In this document: positions 60,401 through 64,000 of the stretch, piece after piece
How the letters are laid out: each line of letters starts with the position of its first letter
Numbering within the stretch: position 1 is the stretch's first letter
Origin: Thinopyrum elongatum
Lineage: Eukaryota > Streptophyta > Magnoliopsida > Poales > Poaceae
Direction of reading: 5' to 3'
Length of the DNA stretch: 64,000 bases
Assembly: GCA_011799875.1 (NCBI GenBank)
Contig: CM022300.1
Span: forward strand, 234,248,807 to 234,312,806
Translations under genes and position numbers: made by a program
Notes under the pieces: model-generated
The model's database searches: none
What the model saw: the letters and a program-made list of their open reading frames with translations, nothing else
Told to the model about the DNA's origin: nothing

Positions 60401-61468
60401 CTCTTCCACCCGGACCTGCTTTTCGACCGTGGAGTCAAAGAATCGCCGCACGTCTTCTTCGAGTGGCACGTCCCAAGTTGCTTCAACGCTGTGCGCATTG
60501 CAGAGCAGCATCATAGCGATGATTGCACTCAATGCGGAGTTGTTGCAAAGGGGCACGATGTGCTTCGGCAGCGTGAACGCCTTGTCGCGCTTTTCTGGAT
60601 CTGTCTCTTGCTTGAACAGTTCTCGCATGAAAAAGTCGTGCTACAGAACTGTGAAGTTGTTGGTCAGTCCAGGGCGCAGCCGCATGATATCGGCTGGGTT
60701 CTTCCAATCAGAGGCCGGCCTTCCTCTCTGCTGCAGAGGAGCAATGCGGCGGTGGAGGAAGTCTGCGCCAACCATCCCTATGGTGAGCCCGGCCTCCCTG
60801 AGCCGTATGATCCTGGCAGCGGCAATCTCCAGCTTTTTGTCCTGGGGATCCAGATCGCTCCAGTCTGTGCCACGCGCTGCTGGGGTCTTGCGAAGCTCAC
60901 AGTATGGTGGCGGCTCGTCGTCAATGATCCAACACCATTCAGACCGGATTTCTCCCCATCTTGGGCGGAGATCCCCCTTCAGATAATGCTCCTTGGCGCC
61001 CAATCTTGAAACGAACGAGACGCCAACAGTGAGAGGCTCCCCCTTTTCAGCACGGGGAGTGAAGTAATGCCTGAACAGCGCGGTGTTGGGTGCGACGCCG
61101 ACGAAGTTCTCGCATAGATGCGCAAATATTGCCATGGTGGATACGGCATTCGGTGTGAGATCCAGCAGACGGAGGTTGAAGGTGTACATGACGTCGCTGA
61201 AGAAATCCGAGTACGGTGGGCAGAGCCCGCACCAAAAGTAGCAAGCGAAGAAGGGGTACTTGCTCACTTCGCTCTCGTCGGTGGCTGGGCGAACGCGGGT
61301 GGCCGGATGCGCCTTGGTCCTCGCGGCCCACATGCCCTGGAACTTGGCCTTCAGATCCGCCCCCGTGAGTGTCGGAGCGAAGAGCACGTACTTCTGCCTC
61401 TTCATCTGCGCCTGGGTCTCCGTCCTTGAGGACTTCCCCGTCTTCCCCTTTTCTCCTTTGGGAGGCAT
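57451..61468 (-). pseudogene. antisense gene, right-arm copy, one nonsense codon
   Basis: Mirror of 48962-52979, with no net length change. Exons by the same boundaries: 61468-59835, 59751-59585, 59508-59287 and 59189-57451. All three GT-AG intron boundaries are kept. About a dozen residue differences from the left copy in exon 4. A TAG at 60643-60641 stops exon 1 after about 275 codons. The left copy has CAA there, so the ancestor may have been CAG. A shorter product could not contain the coiled coil. Confidence 0.7.
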
Positions 61469-61621
61469 GGCGAAGGCGGAGCTGAGGACCGAGGGAGATG
61501 CGGACGCGCGCGGTGGCGGAGGATTGGGAAACCGCTTTTGTTTTAGAGCGGAGGAAGAAGAAGGCGGTGATTTGGAGATCGAGAATGGTGAGAGGGGTGT
61601 GCGAGTGCTTCTGCAGGTCCC

Positions 61622-61630
61622 TCCTTTTAT
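61622..61630 (-). promoter_or_regulatory. TATA-like box of the antisense gene (right arm)
   Basis: CATAAAAGG on the minus strand, mirror of 48800-48808. Confidence 0.55.
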
Positions 61631-61840
61631 GGGGAAAGATGCGGAACCATCCGCCCCTTCGTCATTCGAGATAACTGCGCACGCTTCCCACGCTCCGCAT
61701 TCAACGCGCGACGCATGGGAGAGCGTGCAATTAAACAGCATAGAGACGTTTCGGCTTATCCCAGCCACGCGTGCCCGTGCACTGTTTGGGCCTGGCCCAA
61801 CAACGCCCGGCACCGTGTGTGGCCCAGGCCCGGGGGCTCC

Positions 61841-62850
61841 TGTCGGTGTACTAGAATAGGGGTACCCTAGTACCCCGTACTTGTGCACGGGCAGTAGTAG
61901 CATCCCGCGGCCAGGCTTGCGGGAGGACAGCCAGAGAGAAGCTCAAGATTATTAAGCCATTCAAGAACAAAGTATACAAAGCAAGAGTTAAGGCCCCGGC
62001 AAGAGGAGCTTGCCGGGAGGGACAGCTGAGGCCCAGCCTGGGCATTGCTGAAGCAGAGTACTTGCCGCGGCAAGGTACTTGCCTCGGCAAGTCATTGCCT
62101 GTGGCAAGGTATTGGCTGCGGCAAGATAGCGGCTGCGGCAAGGTACTTGCCCCGGCAAGTTACCTTGCACGGCAAACTATGGGTTGCGCCAAGCTGTCAG
62201 GTGCGGCAAGGTTTTGCCGTGGCAAGCGTTACTGTACCACTGTGCTACTGTGCTGCTCCTGTGCCTCTGCCAGCGTGGCGCTCTGGGTCCTTCCAAGCGT
62301 GCGTGGCAGGGCACTGTGTAGACGGCGGTGCACTGTAGATAGCGGTGCAGCAGCAGGTGGGATAGGCTTTTCCCACGTCCACGACGTCCGGGTACATGTA
62401 TGTGGACAGCAAAGGCATGGGCATTTAATGCCCTTGTCCCCTGCCGTCAGTGCTAGGCAGGACATGTCATCCTGGTAATAGTGGCCTTACTGTAGCAACT
62501 TTTCACCTCTACCTTTATTGTTTGCCACCTGTTGGTGACCCCTTTGTGCGTATAAAAGGAGGCCCATAGGCAACGTGAAAAGGGGGAGGAACTGGAAAAG
62601 GGAGAACTCCAGTATTGTACGCAGCTACTCGGTACTGTAGCGCTCCTGGAGCTAGAACAATCATACAGATAATAAACCAAAAAGCAGGAGTAGGGTTTTA
62701 CGCATCCGTGCGGCCCGAACCTGGGTAAATCTCTCTCGTGCACTGTCGTGTTCTTCGCTAGATTTGCTCTTCGCGCGACCGTCTCTCCCTGCCGAACGTA
62801 AAGGGGTCCTTCTCTGTGTCCCATAGGTGATCGCGGATTCGTCCCCGACA
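61841..62850 (+). repeat. right LTR of the Tat-type element (plus orientation)
   Basis: 1010 bp, from TGTCGGTGTACT to GTCCCCGACA. The GGCCCGGGGGCTCC tract (61827-61840) sits on its left, as for a 3' LTR. On its right is TCTTTGGCGCGCCA, as for a 5' LTR. TATAAAAGG is at about 62552. Confidence 0.88.
62050..62235. repeat. array of CTTGCCGCGGCAAG-type palindromes in the right LTR
   Basis: Mirror of 48200-48380. The units differ slightly between the arms. Confidence 0.7.
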
Positions 62851-62854
62851 TCTT

Positions 62855-62864
62855 TGGCGCGCCA
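62855..62864 (+). promoter_or_regulatory. primer-binding-site-like motif after the right LTR
   Basis: TGGCGCGCCA, 4 bp after the LTR. It starts with TGG as tRNA-primed sites do. The last four bases GCCA are shared with the pol sequence at the junction. The tRNA cannot be named from here. Confidence 0.55.
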
Positions 62865-64000
62865 CTTCGTAAACTTGTCGATGGCCACATACAAGTACTC
62901 GAAGCCCCCGGTGGCACGCGGAAAGGGGCCGAGGATGTCGAGCCCCCAGGCCGAAAATGGCCAGGAGAGAGGGATTGTCTGGAGAGCTTGAGCTGGCTGC
63001 TGAATCTGCTTGGAATGAAACTGGCACGCTTCACACTTGGTTACTAGTGCAGTTGCATCCTGGAGGGCGGTGGGCCAAAAGAAACCTTGCCGGAAAGCCT
63101 TTCCAACAAGGGCTCTTGACCCTATGTGGTGACCACATATGCCTCCATGAATCTCCGCCAACAGCTCCTATCCTTCTTCCCGGGGAATACACTTCAATTT
63201 CACACCGTTTGGTCTTTTTCTGCACAGCATGTCATCGACAAATTGATACATATTGGACCGTCGGGCTACTTTCTCCGCTTCTTCCTGCTCTTCGGGAAGT
63301 TCTCCTGTCTGAAGGAAACGGACGATCTGCTGCGCCCACGCTGGAGCCTGTGGCTCGACAACGAGGACTAAAGGCATTTCTTCTGCTGCGGGAACATCAG
63401 GCCCTACGGCAAGAGCTCGTCGCTCTACCAGAGCCGGCCGTTCCCCGACGAGCTTGGCGGGAACAGCCGCCTCAACGACAAGAGCCTGGGGCCCTGCTGG
63501 AGCGTGCTGTCCTTCAACAAGCTTGTCGGGAGCAGTTGCTTCAACGACGGAAGCCCAAGGCCTCGTCGGAGCATCTTGCTCCTCAGCGCTTCGATCAGGA
63601 GCGCCTGCTTCAACGACAAGGACCCGAAGTCTTGTCGGAGCAAGTTGCCCCTTTGCCTCTAGCCTAGGAGCACCCGCTTCAACGACAAGAGCGTGAGGCC
63701 TTGTCGGAGCAAGTTGCCCCTCTGAATCTTTGGCGCTGGCTTTGGCAGCCTTCTTGCCGGCGGCTTCGGAGAGCTCTGCCGGGAAGTAGTCGCGAGAAGC
63801 CAACTTCCTCTTCCTGCCTTGCCCTACTGATGGCGTCACGGATGGCTGAGTTAGTTGGAGCACAAAAGTGCCTGGCTCCACAGGCAATTTGAGTGCGGCG
63901 CGCTTTGACAAACCATCGGCAATATCATTCTCAGCACGTGGGACGTGCTCCATTTGTAGGCCGTCAAAGCGTTCTTCCAACTTCCTCACCTCATCTACAT
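62861..64000 (-). pseudogene. pol fragment in minus orientation: RNase H end, repeat linker, integrase N-terminal half
   Basis: Inverse copy of 54716-55855. From the right it codes for the end of RNase H (RKLEERFDGLQMEHV...ADGLSK), the 69-bp repeat linker, integrase zinc region and first catalytic D, stopping at IDKFTKW where the right LTR/primer-site sequence begins. A TAG at 63170-63168 replaces the CAG of the plus copy (55546-55548). It continues beyond the window. Confidence 0.85.

Larger units (their letters stand above)
47578..64000. mobile_element. rearranged Tat-type Gypsy element forming a large inverted repeat
   Basis: Left arm 47578-54342 and right arm 56088-62850 are inverted copies, colinear to within a few bases: position x pairs with 110430-x through most of the arms. 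The loop 54343-56087 carries RNase H and the N-terminal half of integrase. Right of the right LTR, a primer-binding-like motif joins pol in minus orientation, continuing past the window. Read on the minus strand, one element (pol, antisense gene, 3' LTR) is interrupted in integrase by an 8.5-kb inverted piece of a second copy, with about 233 bp of integrase lost. An archaeal-type RNase H after reverse transcriptase and the antisense gene after pol point to the Tat lineage. Confidence 0.8.

Noticed and set aside
62050..62235. CRISPR-like palindromic repeats
   Set aside because: Contiguous diverged palindromes within an LTR. No spacer-repeat structure and no cas genes.
47578..62850. Two ordinary full elements inserted head to head
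   Set aside because: There is no second pair of LTRs, no TSD at the central junction, and pol is broken at both joins. The data fit a rearranged insertion better.

Overview
This window is intergenic DNA from a large grass genome. The repeat families look like those of wheat, Aegilops and barley (Triticeae), and that assignment is my inference from family recognition. I found no ordinary host gene, tRNA or rRNA. Almost every stretch is a transposable element, mostly LTR retrotransposons nested inside one another. Many boundaries can be fixed to the base from terminal motifs and target-site duplications (TSDs).

Layout. (1) 1 to about 6300: 3' part of a Copia element, Sirevirus-like, with a frame-broken accessory ORF, repeated polypurine-tract motifs and one LTR. 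(2) About 6340-9357: part of a reverse-oriented Gypsy LTR. (3) 9421-10087: fragment of a CACTA-like DNA transposon with 45-bp tandem repeats. (4) 10088-27946: one long Gypsy LTR (about 4.7 kb after removing inserts). It carries a complete Copia element (11586-23870, TSD CAGCC) and a solo LTR (26212-27083). The Copia in turn holds two insertions of one TGATA...TATCA Gypsy family, here called family X: 13153-18564 and a solo LTR at 22157-23736. (5) 28004 to about 43657: 3' end of a Tat-type Gypsy element whose LTR is split by a complete non-autonomous element with 4.1-kb LTRs (31886-43079, TSD AGGTG). (6) 43658-47577: two pieces of family X. (7) 47578-64000: a rearranged Tat-type Gypsy with two nearly identical 6.76-kb inverted arms around a 1.7-kb loop.

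The most interesting part is region 7. Each arm carries a gene antisense to gag-pol, lying between pol and the 3' LTR. In the left arm it reads as four exons with three GT-AG introns that join in frame into a 1253-residue protein: a Transposase_28-like N-terminal domain, then an Ala/Glu-rich stretch and a long coiled coil. It has its own TATA-like box outside the LTR. Antisense ORFs are known in Tat elements. The intron-containing, self-promoted organisation is what I read here. The right-hand LTR has a polypurine tract on one side and a primer-binding-site-like sequence on the other, then joins inverted pol. That suggests capture of a reverse-transcription intermediate.

Decay follows one theme: several nonsense codons are TAG where CAG is expected, and in region 7 the paired copies show the change directly. 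This fits deamination of methylated cytosine at CHG sites in silenced elements.
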